25,208 nucleotides of DNA from CBDUQN01 sp965369375. Its GTDB lineage: Bacteria; Krumholzibacteriota; Krumholzibacteriia; Krumholzibacteriales; Krumholzibacteriaceae. Both the position numbers and the translations under genes were made by a program. The DNA is taken from contig CBDUQN010000043.1 of the NCBI GenBank assembly GCA_965369375.1, positions 1-25,208 on the forward strand. The letters run 5' to 3'. This document shows, one piece after another, positions 1-6,857 of the stretch; within the stretch, counting starts at the first letter, position 1, and the number at the start of each line of letters is the position of its first letter. The notes beneath the pieces are model-generated. The model searched no databases. It was not told the DNA's origin and was given only the letters and a program-made list of their open reading frames with translations.

Positions 1-58
1 ACGTTTATTTAAGACGTTCGAGACGCTTGTTAAAACATTTATAAGACGTTTATTTCTA

Positions 59-87
59 TTGAAATATGAATCCATATATGGTACAAT
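59..87 (+). promoter_or_regulatory. Candidate sigma-70-type promoter of the CGTPGFWKN gene
   Basis: TTGAAA (59-64) and TACAAT (82-87) are separated by 17 bases, the optimal housekeeping spacing. This predicts a transcript start near 94 and a leader of about 119 bases before the ATG at 213. The surrounding 1-110 region is much more AT-rich than the rest of the window. It also holds a repeated element: ACGTTTATTT occurs at 1-10 and 46-55, and AAGACGTT at 11-18 and 43-50. The call rests on hexamer match and spacing only. Confidence 0.5.
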
Positions 88-212
88 GATACTCTAATTA
101 GCTTGTTAGGCGGTGGCCCAATCTAAATCAGCAGCTCTGCGCAAGCAATAGTGAGAGGGTTTGTTTTTTTCTAAATTAGGGACCATCAACCACCAAGAAA
201 GGTTGGTAAACC

Positions 213-1109
213 ATGAAGAAGGGATTACTCCTACTTCTGCCCGTTCTGGCCCTGATGCTGACCGGTTCGGCCTGGGCCTGCCACTTCACCGAATGTGGCG
301 GCATGGCCGACTGCGAAGTCTGGTCCATGAGCGCGATGATCCATCACGGCGAAGAATCGGCATTCGATGTTCACTGGGAAATCGAGTTGCTCGAAAACGG
401 TGTCACCCAGGTGTACTACAACAGTGGAACGATACCGGTTTCGGGTATGCAGTACGATTACTCGTCCGTCGGCGCCTCCGGTGACTGGGGAGGGCTCGAG
501 CTCTGCGACAACTACGTCGCGAGGGGCCGCATCTATTTCACGTGGGGAACGCTCGAAGAATGCATCTTCGAGAAATCGTTCCCCTGTGACTGCCCGAACG
601 GCGGCGGCGGCTGCGGAACCCCGGGTTTCTGGAAGAACCGTCCCGAGGAATGGGGACTTCCACCTGCAGGTTTAGAAATCGGTTGCGCGGGGTCGATGTG
701 GACGTCCGCCCAGCTCGAGATGATCTTCGGCTGGCCCAAGAGCGGCGCCATCAAGAAGGGTGGCAGCGATGTGAGAGTCATCGTTCTCCATCACCTCATC
801 GCCGCCAAGTTCAACGTGATGCACGGCCGCAACGATTGGATCGTTCCCTATATCGTAGCCGGCGATGATTGGATCTGCCTCGTAGGCTTCGGGATCGGCA
901 TGGACGGCAAGATAACCGGACCCAAACCGACCGGCGATGTCAGAACGATCGGCCTGAACATCAAGGATGTCCTGGTCGAATACAACGAGGACTACAGCGA
1001 CTGCCCGGAAGATGGTGCCACGTTTATGCCCAGCTTCAGCCGCGGCACATTCGATGACGGCAGCAATGAGAGCAGGTCGTGGGGAGCCATCAAGGAGATT
1101 TACAAATAA
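213..1109 (+). CDS. Secreted protein with CGTPGFWKN domain, function unknown
   Basis: This 298-residue exported protein starts with a clear signal peptide: two lysines, a Leu-rich core to about residue 19, and probable cleavage after SAWA (residue 22). The mature N-terminus is cysteine-rich. A poly-Gly hinge (130-133) precedes the signature CGTPGFWKN (134-142). About 55 residues on comes LHHLIAAKFNV, the other hallmark of this secreted-domain family, which from recall is usually part of cell-surface proteins. I see no PEP-CTERM, LPXTG or membrane anchor at the C-terminus, so it is probably released or periplasmic. A lipoprotein is unlikely because Trp precedes Ala-Cys. The Shine-Dalgarno is weak (AGAAAGG, about 10 bases upstream). 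Its GG can pair with CAACC (188-192) or with AACC just before the ATG, so translation may be damped. It is monocistronic. The domain is recognised; its biochemical role is not known to me. Confidence 0.85.
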   Translation: MKKGLLLLLPVLALMLTGSAWACHFTECGGMADCEVWSMSAMIHHGEESAFDVHWEIELLENGVTQVYYNSGTIPVSGMQYDYSSVGASGDWGGLELCDNYVARGRIYFTWGTLEECIFEKSFPCDCPNGGGGCGTPGFWKNRPEEWGLPPAGLEIGCAGSMWTSAQLEMIFGWPKSGAIKKGGSDVRVIVLHHLIAAKFNVMHGRNDWIVPYIVAGDDWICLVGFGIGMDGKITGPKPTGDVRTIGLNIKDVLVEYNEDYSDCPEDGATFMPSFSRGTFDDGSNESRSWGAIKEIYK

Positions 1110-1132
1110 TCCTTCTTGAAATGAGCTCTGTC

Positions 1133-1156
1133 TCCGGCGGTCTTCCGGCCGCCGGA
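1133..1156 (+). terminator. GC-rich hairpin after the CGTPGFWKN gene
   Basis: TCCGGCGG (1133-1140) and CCGCCGGA (1149-1156) form a perfect 8-bp stem with an 8-base loop, 24 bases after the stop codon. No T-run follows, so it may protect the 3' end or assist the stronger terminator at 1210-1237 rather than terminate by itself. Confidence 0.4.
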
Positions 1157-1209
1157 ATTGAGAATTGTATGTTCACATGAAGGATCGACATCCCTTCATA
1201 GTGCAAAAA

Positions 1210-1237
1210 GAGGGAGCATCCATTGGGATGCTCCCTC
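1210..1237. terminator. Bidirectional Rho-independent terminator
   Basis: GAGGGAGCATCC (1210-1221) and GGATGCTCCCTC (1226-1237) form a perfect 12-bp stem with a 4-base loop. On the minus strand the stem is followed directly by TTTTT, ending the trans-sulfuration enzyme transcript. On the plus strand GAC and then TTTTAT follow, serving the CGTPGFWKN gene. It sits between two convergent genes, as expected for a shared terminator. Confidence 0.9.
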
Positions 1238-1314
1238 GACTTTTATATCACCGCGCGCTAATTGTCGCCCACCTTATCCCTGAAATTACCGAGACGGCAT
1301 AAAATTACAAGGGA

Positions 1315-2499
1315 TCAAACCCGTCCCAGGGCCTGATCGAGATCGGCGATCACCTCGTCGACACTCTCGATCCCGACAGAAATTCTCACGAGCCCATCGG
1401 TTATCATGGCTTTTTTTCGGGCCTCCGCTCCCATCGAGGCGTGGGTCATCGATGCGGGATGCTGGATCAGTGTCTCGACACCGCCGAGACTCACGGCGAG
1501 CACGCACAGCTCGAGCGAGTTCATGAACGTCTTGCCGGCCTCGAGCCCCCCAGCGAGCTCGAAGCTTATCATGCCGCCGGGACCCTTCATCTGCCGTTTC
1601 GCGGTCTCATGCTGCGGGTGAGAGGGAAACCACGGGAAATGGACACGATCGACCTTCGGATGATCTTCGAGAAAATGGGCGACCTTTTCAGCGCTTCTGC
1701 AGTGGCATTCCATCCGAATTGCCAGCGTCTTGATACCGCGTGATACGAGGAAGGAATTGAACGGATCGATTACGCCGCCGATCTGGTTCAGTACCTTCCT
1801 GAATGCCTGGTAATCATCCTCGCTCTTTACAACTATCATTCCCGCCACAACATCGGCATGGCCGTTGAGGAACTTTGTCATGGAATGAACGACGACATCC
1901 GCGCCGAGGACGAGGGGCTGCTGAAGGATGGGGCTCATGAAGGTGTTGTCGACAACGAGCCTCGCGCCGTGCCCGTGAGCGATTTCCGCCACTTTTTCGA
2001 GATCGGTGACAACGAGTGTCGGATTACCCGGCGTTTCTATGAATATCACCTTCGTCCCGGGCTCCAGAGCGTTCTTGACTTCATCGAGATTGCTTGTATC
2101 GACAAATGTCGTTTTCACGCCGAACCTGGACAGAACCGTCGCGAGGAGCGTGTTGGTCGGACCATAGACCGACTCGCTGCATACGACATGATCCCCCGCG
2201 CCGAGCAGCGCGGCGAATGCCGTGTGTATCGCAGCCATCCCGGAACCGCACGCGAGTCCCTTGTGACCTTCCTCGAGTATTGCAACGGTATTTTCGAGCG
2301 ATTCGATCGTGGGATTCGCCATGCGGGTATATATATACCCTTTGCGTTTTCCGGCGAAGAGATCGGCCCCGTGGTCCACATCCCTGAATGAAAAGGTAGA
2401 GGTCTGATATATGGGAGTAACCACCGTTCCCGTTTCGTCCGGTATCAAGCTTGCATGTATACATTGAGTTTCCTGATGGCGCTTGCGAATATCCTTCAT
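1315..2499 (-). CDS. PLP-dependent trans-sulfuration enzyme (methionine gamma-lyase / cystathionine gamma-lyase family)
   Basis: This 394-residue protein has the normal length and motifs of the Cys/Met-metabolism PLP family: YTRMANPT near residue 58, CGSGMAAI near 84, VDNTF near 183, and the PLP lysine K209 in SMTKFLNGH. The C-terminal SLGGVETLIQHPASMTH segment is typical of the gamma-lyase/synthase branch. Members cleave or form C-S bonds and release thiol or sulfide, 2-oxoacid and ammonia. In methionine gamma-lyases the YG motif is followed by a key Cys; here it is YGP (112-114). True methionine gamma-lyase is therefore less certain than cystathionine lyase/synthase or O-acylhomoserine sulfhydrylase. 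I chose the ATG at 2499 because AGGAG lies 7 bases upstream; the GTG at 2505 would be too close to it. The gene begins 99 bases after the MrpORP-type gene, has TATACT upstream as a possible -10, and could be partly co-transcribed, supplying sulfur to the Fe-S machinery (inference). Confidence 0.88.
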   Translation of the reverse strand: MKDIRKRHQETQCIHASLIPDETGTVVTPIYQTSTFSFRDVDHGADLFAGKRKGYIYTRMANPTIESLENTVAILEEGHKGLACGSGMAAIHTAFAALLGAGDHVVCSESVYGPTNTLLATVLSRFGVKTTFVDTSNLDEVKNALEPGTKVIFIETPGNPTLVVTDLEKVAEIAHGHGARLVVDNTFMSPILQQPLVLGADVVVHSMTKFLNGHADVVAGMIVVKSEDDYQAFRKVLNQIGGVIDPFNSFLVSRGIKTLAIRMECHCRSAEKVAHFLEDHPKVDRVHFPWFPSHPQHETAKRQMKGPGGMISFELAGGLEAGKTFMNSLELCVLAVSLGGVETLIQHPASMTHASMGAEARKKAMITDGLVRISVGIESVDEVIADLDQALGRV

Positions 2500-2550
2500 A
2501 CACACTCTCCTTTTGTCTCGATGAATGCTTCTATGCAGTATAATCGATTT

Positions 2551-2609
2551 CCAGCGATCACTGGTAGCCGCATTACCGGCAGGGCAATGCCTCCGCCGCT
2601 AGTGATCAC
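2551..2609 (-). promoter_or_regulatory. Two GTGATCRCTRG operator-like repeats before the trans-sulfuration gene
   Basis: On the minus strand GTGATCACTAG (2609-2599) and GTGATCGCTGG (2561-2551) match at 9 of 11 positions and start 48 bases apart. The second lies inside a near-palindrome, CCAGTGATCGCTGG, that occupies the -35 zone of a TATACT -10 box 8 bases further downstream. The first overlaps the stop codon of the preceding gene. A regulator-binding pair is plausible but unproven. The two copies can also pair with each other as a long-loop stem. Confidence 0.35.
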
Positions 2610-3771
2610 AGATATTCTCGCCGGTTACGATGTTTCCGGCAAGATACGACATGACTATTGTTTCCGGCACGTCATGCGCAGCGCCGACAACCACCTCGAT
2701 GCCGTTATCCTTGAAGAGAGACTGCGCGCGCATCCCCATACCGCAGGCAATCACCACATCCGCGCCCTTTTCCTTGAGCCATACGGGAAGAAGACCGGGC
2801 TCATGCTGTGGCGCATCGATACGTTCATGGGCAATGATCTTCCCGCATCCCGGATCGACCTCGAAAAGCGCGAAGTGTTCGCAGTGCCCGAAGTGTCTGC
2901 TTATCATGCCGTCAGCCAGCGGTATGGCGATTTTCATTCTTTTTGAATTCTCTTTCATAACCTCCTCCTTTACGTTCTCGTCGAGCGCGAGTATCGGTGC
3001 GACAACCTGCGCTAATATCTTTCCCGTTTCGGTTTCGGGAAAGCCCAGCACATACGGTTTGCCCTCATCACAGGCGGTAACAATTCCGGGATCTACGGGA
3101 ACCCTTCCAAGGAACGGGACCTCCATTTCCCGTGCCATATCCTCTCCGCCACCGCTCTTGAAAATATCGGTTTTCTGCTTGCAGCTCGGACATACGAAAC
3201 CGCTCATGTTTTCGATGACCCCGATGACGGGGAGAGAGAGCTGCCGGCAGAAGTTGATACATTTTCTCACATCGATGAGCGCGATATCCTGCGGAGTCGT
3301 TACAATAACCGCCCCATCGGCGTCAGGGATTAGCTGTGCGATGGTCAGCGGTTCATCGCCCGTCCCCGGTGGACAATCGACAACGAGGTAATCGAGCTCT
3401 CCCCACTCGACGTCGCCGAGAAATTGCTTTATCACACCGATTTTCATCGGGCCGCGCCAGATCACCGCATCATCGACGCTCCGTAGCAAAAATCCAATGG
3501 ACATGATGCGCAGATTTTCTCCAATGGCGAAGGGACGGATCGATTCCCCCGTCACCTGCACGGTCATCCCTTCTACACCGAGAAGCCTCGGGATGCTCGG
3601 TCCATGCACGTCGATATCGAGCAGACCGACCTTTTTCCCCGCCACCGAGAGAGCCGTTGCGAGATTGACGGCAATGGTGCTTTTGCCGACGCCTCCCTTC
3701 CCGGAAAGCACGAGCACCTTGTGCCGTATTGTCTTCATCCGCTCAGTGACCTTCTCGTCTTCGAATTTCAC
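2599..3771 (-). CDS. Mrp/NBP35 ATPase fused to ORP (NifX-like) domain, MrpORP type
   Basis: This 390-residue protein joins two modules. Residues 1-270 are an Mrp/NBP35 (ApbC) Fe-S carrier ATPase: deviant Walker A GKGGVGKS (24-31), DIDVHGPSIPRLLG (52-65), VDCPPGTGDE (131-140) and the cluster-binding CPSC (194-197), which bridges an Fe-S cluster between two subunits in this family. Residues 279-385 are a dinitrogenase Fe-Mo cofactor/ORP domain beginning KIAIPLADG and containing RHFGHCEHF. The same fusion is known from recall as MrpORP in Desulfovibrio, with a role in Fe-S biogenesis. The GTG start at 3771 is supported by AGGGGG 9 bases upstream; an internal ATG at 3738 has a poorer Shine-Dalgarno. 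It starts 2 bases after the stop of the upstream MinD-type ATPase, so the two are translationally coupled. It is the last gene of the sigma-54 operon, and its product is presumably cytoplasmic. Confidence 0.93.
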   Translation of the reverse strand: MKFEDEKVTERMKTIRHKVLVLSGKGGVGKSTIAVNLATALSVAGKKVGLLDIDVHGPSIPRLLGVEGMTVQVTGESIRPFAIGENLRIMSIGFLLRSVDDAVIWRGPMKIGVIKQFLGDVEWGELDYLVVDCPPGTGDEPLTIAQLIPDADGAVIVTTPQDIALIDVRKCINFCRQLSLPVIGVIENMSGFVCPSCKQKTDIFKSGGGEDMAREMEVPFLGRVPVDPGIVTACDEGKPYVLGFPETETGKILAQVVAPILALDENVKEEVMKENSKRMKIAIPLADGMISRHFGHCEHFALFEVDPGCGKIIAHERIDAPQHEPGLLPVWLKEKGADVVIACGMGMRAQSLFKDNGIEVVVGAAHDVPETIVMSYLAGNIVTGENICDH

Positions 3772-3773
3772 TA

Positions 3774-4724
3774 TCAGTTACCCCCTTGTTCCAGGTGTGT
3801 TCTGATCACGCTCCATACATTCTCTATATCCTCTTTCGCAGCGCCGTCACCTGCTTCGACGACGCTTGTCCCCGCAATTTGCGCTTCGGTTACCCGCGTA
3901 TCGTATCTCACCCTTCCGCATAGAATAAGCCCGCCCTCCTTCGCCACTTCCTCGATCGAACGGGTCATTGCCACGTTGATATCATACTTGTTGACGACAA
4001 CTGCCGTCTCGATTCCAAAATGACGGGTAAGCGCTACGACCCTGCCCAGATCGTGGATGCCCGATACCGTCGGCTCGGTAACGACGAGAACAAGATCCGC
4101 CCCGGTGATAGAGGCGATTACGGGGCATCCGATCCCGGGGGATCCGTCTATCAGGACGAGATCCGTCTTCGTCTCTTGTGCAATTTTCTTCGCTTCTTTG
4201 CGCACGAGGGTAACGAGCTTTCCGGAATTCTCGGCGCCGGCTTTGAGACGCGCATGGACCATCGGGCCGAGGCGCGTCTTCGAAACATACCATTCTCCGT
4301 TATCGACGTCTTCGAAGGTAATCGCCTTTTCGGGACAGAAGTGTGCGCAGACACCGCAGCCCTCACACGCGGATGCATCGACAGAGAAAAGGGGAGCTGT
4401 TTCATGGCCCTGTTCAGTCGTATCTGCGGCGCCCCGTCCCTGGATATCGCGACCGGCGGAACCACCGATCATCGAGATTGCATTGAATCGGCACAGCACC
4501 CAGCACTTCCCGCATCCACTACACTTATCGAAATTAATTGCGGCAACCTTCCCGCCGCTGAAAGGCATTGTTCTATCGATCATCGGTCCGAACAGCAGGT
4601 GAAGATCCGCCGCGTCCACGTCGCAATCGGCTGTTACCACTTTGCCGGCCAGGGCGGCGAGTGAGGCCACAATACTCGTCTTTCCCGTCCCCCCCTTACC
4701 GCTGATGACTACGAGCTCCTTCAC
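3774..4724 (-). CDS. MinD-superfamily ATPase with inserted 2x[4Fe-4S] ferredoxin domain (second copy)
   Basis: This protein has 316 residues from the GTG at 4724. I chose that start because GGAGGG lies 6 bases upstream and the protein then begins with the canonical strand before the Walker A; a TTG 27 bases earlier lacks a Shine-Dalgarno. GKGGTGKTS (9-17) is the deviant P-loop of ParA/MinD proteins. A bacterial ferredoxin unit is inserted after the switch region, with ligands C68-x2-C71-x2-C74-x3-C78 and C120-x2-C123-x2-C126-x3-C130-P. About 40 residues separate the two cluster motifs, more than usual. LVLIDGSPGIGCPV is the Walker B region. Pairs of such ATPases occur beside ORP proteins in anaerobes and probably couple ATP hydrolysis to electron or metal-sulfur cluster transfer; the exact reaction is not established. 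It overlaps no neighbour but abuts the MrpORP gene by 2 bases, which fits a complex. Confidence 0.92.
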   Translation of the reverse strand: MKELVVISGKGGTGKTSIVASLAALAGKVVTADCDVDAADLHLLFGPMIDRTMPFSGGKVAAINFDKCSGCGKCWVLCRFNAISMIGGSAGRDIQGRGAADTTEQGHETAPLFSVDASACEGCGVCAHFCPEKAITFEDVDNGEWYVSKTRLGPMVHARLKAGAENSGKLVTLVRKEAKKIAQETKTDLVLIDGSPGIGCPVIASITGADLVLVVTEPTVSGIHDLGRVVALTRHFGIETAVVVNKYDINVAMTRSIEEVAKEGGLILCGRVRYDTRVTEAQIAGTSVVEAGDGAAKEDIENVWSVIRTHLEQGGN

Positions 4725-4749
4725 GCTATCCCTCCGAATACGTACTCTC

Positions 4750-4778
4750 AAAAGCCGACTGCTTCAGCGCAGAGCGGC
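4750..4778 (-). terminator. Intra-operon hairpin with T-run between the two MinD-type genes
   Basis: On the minus strand GCCG-CT-CTGC pairs with GCAG-T-CGGC around a 6-base loop (4778-4754), and TTTT follows at once (4753-4750). It lies in the 91-base gap between the two ATPase genes, just upstream of the Shine-Dalgarno of the second. The shape is that of a weak intrinsic terminator or attenuator, which would lower expression of the two distal genes. The stem is short and interrupted, so confidence is moderate. Confidence 0.4.
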
Positions 4779-4815
4779 ATGCACAAGAACCGGCCAGATA
4801 GGATCGATGGGAAGA

Positions 4816-5763
4816 TCATGCGGTCCTTATAGTTTTTTGTTTCTCCATCAGTCTCATGAGGAGCGCATGGATTATTTCGTGATAATCCGGAATTTCATCG
4901 ACGATGATACCGCCCCTCGAATACACTTCCGCCACCCGCCTGTCGTCGGGTATCTCGGTGAGAATTTCCAGTGATTCATTCTCACAAAAGTTCTTCACCC
5001 TCCCATCCCCGAGACCCACACGATTTATAACGATTCCCATCTCGAGACCGAGCTCGCGAAAGGCCTCCACGGCGATCGCCAGATCGTTGAGGCCGAAGGG
5101 CGTCGGTTCGGCCACGAGGAGAACATAGTCGACATCACGAACCGACTCGACGACGGGGCAGGATGCGCCTGGCGGAGCATCGATAACACGCAGGCCGGAG
5201 CCGGGCATCGTATCTCTGATCTTCCGGATGACCGGCGTCGGCATTGCCTCACTCACATCGAGCACACCCTGAACGACCTTGACGCGCCCCATTCCATCGG
5301 CCGATGCACCATGCAGGGAGATCCCAGTTTCGACCTTCCCTACCCTCCGCTCTGATTCCGTTATCGCGCCTTCCGGACAAACGAGCGTGCATCCGCCGCA
5401 TCCATGGCAGAGCTCGGGAAATGTCAGAACGATATCTTTGATCACAACGATAGCCTTGAACCGGCAAATGCTCCCGCATTCGCCGCAGGATGAACACAGC
5501 GACTCATTCACGGTTGGTACGGGCACCGTCACAACCTCACTCGTAGAAATGTCCGGATCGAGAAAGAGATGTCCGTTCGGCGCCTCGACATCACAATCGA
5601 CATACGTAACATCGATGCCTGCTCTCGCAGCAACTATTGCAAGATTGACCGCAACGGTGGTCTTGCCCGTTCCTCCCTTTCCGCTTGCAATCGCTAAGAG
5701 CATGTTCTTTTCCAGAATCCGGTTCGTGAACAGGGCCGGATCAGAGTGGCTTGCGCTATTCAT
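4816..5763 (-). CDS. MinD-superfamily ATPase with inserted 2x[4Fe-4S] ferredoxin domain (first copy)
   Basis: This 315-residue protein is counted from the ATG at 5763, whose ATGA overlaps the stop of the zinc-ribbon gene. A second ATG at 5703, with GGAAAAG upstream, gives a 295-residue protein that starts in the usual family manner (MLLAIASGKGG); either start may be right. GKGGTGKTT (29-37) is the deviant Walker A. The ferredoxin insert has ligands C90-x2-C93-x2-C96-x3-C100 and C119-x2-C122-x2-C125-x3-C129-P. The segment VIDAPPGASCPV is the Walker B region. It is a paralogue of the next gene downstream. Such pairs, with ORP/NifX proteins, form a soluble metal-sulfur or electron-transfer complex in sulfate reducers and other anaerobes (known association), and I infer the two form a heterodimer here. 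Confidence 0.92.
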   Translation of the reverse strand: MNSASHSDPALFTNRILEKNMLLAIASGKGGTGKTTVAVNLAIVAARAGIDVTYVDCDVEAPNGHLFLDPDISTSEVVTVPVPTVNESLCSSCGECGSICRFKAIVVIKDIVLTFPELCHGCGGCTLVCPEGAITESERRVGKVETGISLHGASADGMGRVKVVQGVLDVSEAMPTPVIRKIRDTMPGSGLRVIDAPPGASCPVVESVRDVDYVLLVAEPTPFGLNDLAIAVEAFRELGLEMGIVINRVGLGDGRVKNFCENESLEILTEIPDDRRVAEVYSRGGIIVDEIPDYHEIIHALLMRLMEKQKTIRTA

Positions 5764-6044
5764 TGCTCGCTACTGAGCTTTCTCACCAAGGCTTTGCCAC
5801 AGCTGGGGCACTCCCCGTCGGAGCAGGGAATTCCCCACTTGTGTGACGTCGTCCAACCACAAACCGGGCAAACACACTCACCGACAACGGATTCTCGCTG
5901 TTTCCGGCGGCGTCCGCCTCCAGCACCGCCACCTCTTCCCTGCCCAGCGGCGCTCCCTCGGCGCTTTCCACCCCCGGATGGGCCGAGTCCCTTTCCGGTC
6001 CCAGCCCCCCCTCCGGCCGGCCCTGTCCCGTCTCTATTCGGCAT
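5760..6044 (-). CDS. Small Gly-rich protein with C-terminal zinc ribbon
   Basis: This 94-residue protein starts at the ATG at 6044, which has AGGGG 7 bases upstream; an ATG at 6074 would overlap the preceding gene and lacks a good site. The start MPNRDGTGP mirrors the DUF5320-type opening of the neighbouring protein. Residues 10-50 are almost all Gly, Ala, Arg and Lys and are probably disordered and basic. The C-terminus holds a zinc-ribbon/rubredoxin-like cysteine set, CVCPVCGW and then C-x4-CPSCGKALVR (about 57-88), suited to one Zn or Fe. Its stop codon overlaps the start of the first MinD-type ATPase (ATGA), so co-translation is expected. Similar short proteins sit next to MinD/NifX genes in anaerobes; I know of no assigned biochemical role. 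A metallochaperone or scaffold is a guess. Confidence 0.8.
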   Translation of the reverse strand: MPNRDGTGPAGGGAGTGKGLGPSGGGKRRGSAAGQGRGGGAGGGRRRKQRESVVGECVCPVCGWTTSHKWGIPCSDGECPSCGKALVRKLSSEQ

Positions 6045-6060
6045 ACGATCCCCTTTCACA

Positions 6061-6432
6061 TTATTTATTTTCACTACGGGATTCTTTTATAAGCGCACCG
6101 AGCCGCTCCTTCACATCCGCGATGCTCTGCTCGAGAAAGGCGGCATGCTCACGCAACGCCTCGATCTCTTGATCGGATGTCATAGGACCGGCGGCGGGCG
6201 GCATGTAGCCCCACCAGCCGCGTCCCTGCATCCCATCGGGGAACCCCGTTTCATGATACCAATGCCGCCGGCCGCCGTAGCGCCCCCGGCCACCGAATCC
6301 GCGACGTGCGAAACCTCCACGGCCGCCAGCCGAACTCATATACCCCGCCGAATCATACCCGGCGCAGTATCCGGCCGCCCTGCCGGTCATGGGTCCCCTA
6401 CCCATTGGTCCTGTTCTATCTCCACCCGGCAT
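6061..6432 (-). CDS. DUF5320-like Gly/Arg-rich protein with C-terminal coiled coil
   Basis: This 123-residue protein starts at the ATG at 6432, with AGGAGG 8 bases upstream; the GTG at 6441 lies against the Shine-Dalgarno and is rejected. It opens MPGGDRTGPMGRGPMTGR, the signature of DUF5320-type proteins, followed by GYCAGY with a single Cys. Residues 35-75 are rich in Gly, Arg and aromatics (GGRGRYGGRR). Residues 86-118 form a predicted coiled coil (EIEALREHAAFLEQSIADVKERL). The family is found beside ORP/NifX and MinD-type ATPase genes; its function is unknown to me. The gap to the zinc-ribbon gene is 16 bases, and a hairpin (6464-6487) lies in the 62-base gap before it. The flexible basic region could bind nucleic acid, or the polyanionic metal-sulfur cofactor of ORP proteins; this is inference. 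Confidence 0.85.
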   Translation of the reverse strand: MPGGDRTGPMGRGPMTGRAAGYCAGYDSAGYMSSAGGRGGFARRGFGGRGRYGGRRHWYHETGFPDGMQGRGWWGYMPPAAGPMTSDQEIEALREHAAFLEQSIADVKERLGALIKESRSENK

Positions 6433-6463
6433 TTTCAGCACCTCCTCTTGTTACGCGTGTTAC

Positions 6464-6487
6464 ATCGCACACTGTTGCTGATGCGAT
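6464..6487 (-). other. Intergenic hairpin between the ORP and DUF5320-like genes
   Basis: ATCGCA (6464-6469) and TGCGAT (6482-6487) form a perfect 6-bp stem with a 12-base loop. No T-run follows, so it is not a terminator. It could be an RNA-processing or stability element that sets different levels for the ORP genes and the distal genes. Confidence 0.25.
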
Positions 6488-6494
6488 ATGTCCA

Positions 6495-6857
6495 TCATGT
6501 CCAATGGCCCTCCACATCCGCTCCATCGGTTGCTTTCAACGTGCCACTTTTATATGAATCAACGGCATCTTTCACGCTACCCGAAGCTCCTATCACCACT
6601 TCGATGCCCGCCGCCTTTAATGTTCTGAAGGCATTCGGCCCGCAATGCCCCGTGATAAGAACCTCCACCCCTTCACGGGAAACGGTTTCAGCGGCCTGCA
6701 CGCCGGCTCCCTGCACAGCATCGGCAGCCATCTTGTTATCGATCACTTTGTAGTCCTCGGTATCCGTATCGACGACAACGAAGTATCGTGCCCTGCCGAA
6801 TCGCAGATCGATGGGGCTATTCAGAGCCTCTCCCGATGACGTTACAGCTATTTTCAC
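6495..6857 (-). CDS. orp: Orange-protein (ORP) type NifX-family metal-cluster protein
   Basis: This 120-residue protein is one dinitrogenase Fe-Mo cofactor (NifX/NifB-C) domain, the usual length for free-standing ORP proteins. Visible marks are KIAVTSSG at the start, LRFGRARYF (18-26), QGAGVQAAE near 49, ITGHCGPNAF (68-77) and the C-terminal VEGHW. From recall, ORP of Desulfovibrio gigas carries a Mo-Cu-sulfide cluster in this fold, bound without covalent ligands. Whether this copy binds Mo/Cu cannot be read from the sequence. The GTG start at 6857 shares its G with the TAG stop of the preceding gene, and GGAGG lies 8 bases upstream, so the pair is translationally coupled. It is second in the sigma-54 operon. 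The symbol is by similarity; NifX-like is the safer label. Confidence 0.88.
   Translation of the reverse strand: MKIAVTSSGEALNSPIDLRFGRARYFVVVDTDTEDYKVIDNKMAADAVQGAGVQAAETVSREGVEVLITGHCGPNAFRTLKAAGIEVVIGASGSVKDAVDSYKSGTLKATDGADVEGHWT

Noticed and set aside
94..212. Riboswitch in the leader of the first gene
   Set aside because: The leader is long and can form small hairpins, but I could not match it to any riboswitch consensus I know.
3774..5763. Cell-division MinD/ParA function for the two ATPases
   Set aside because: They lack the C-terminal membrane-targeting helix of MinD and carry inserted ferredoxin cysteines, so a metal or electron role is more likely, although the name MinD is often attached.
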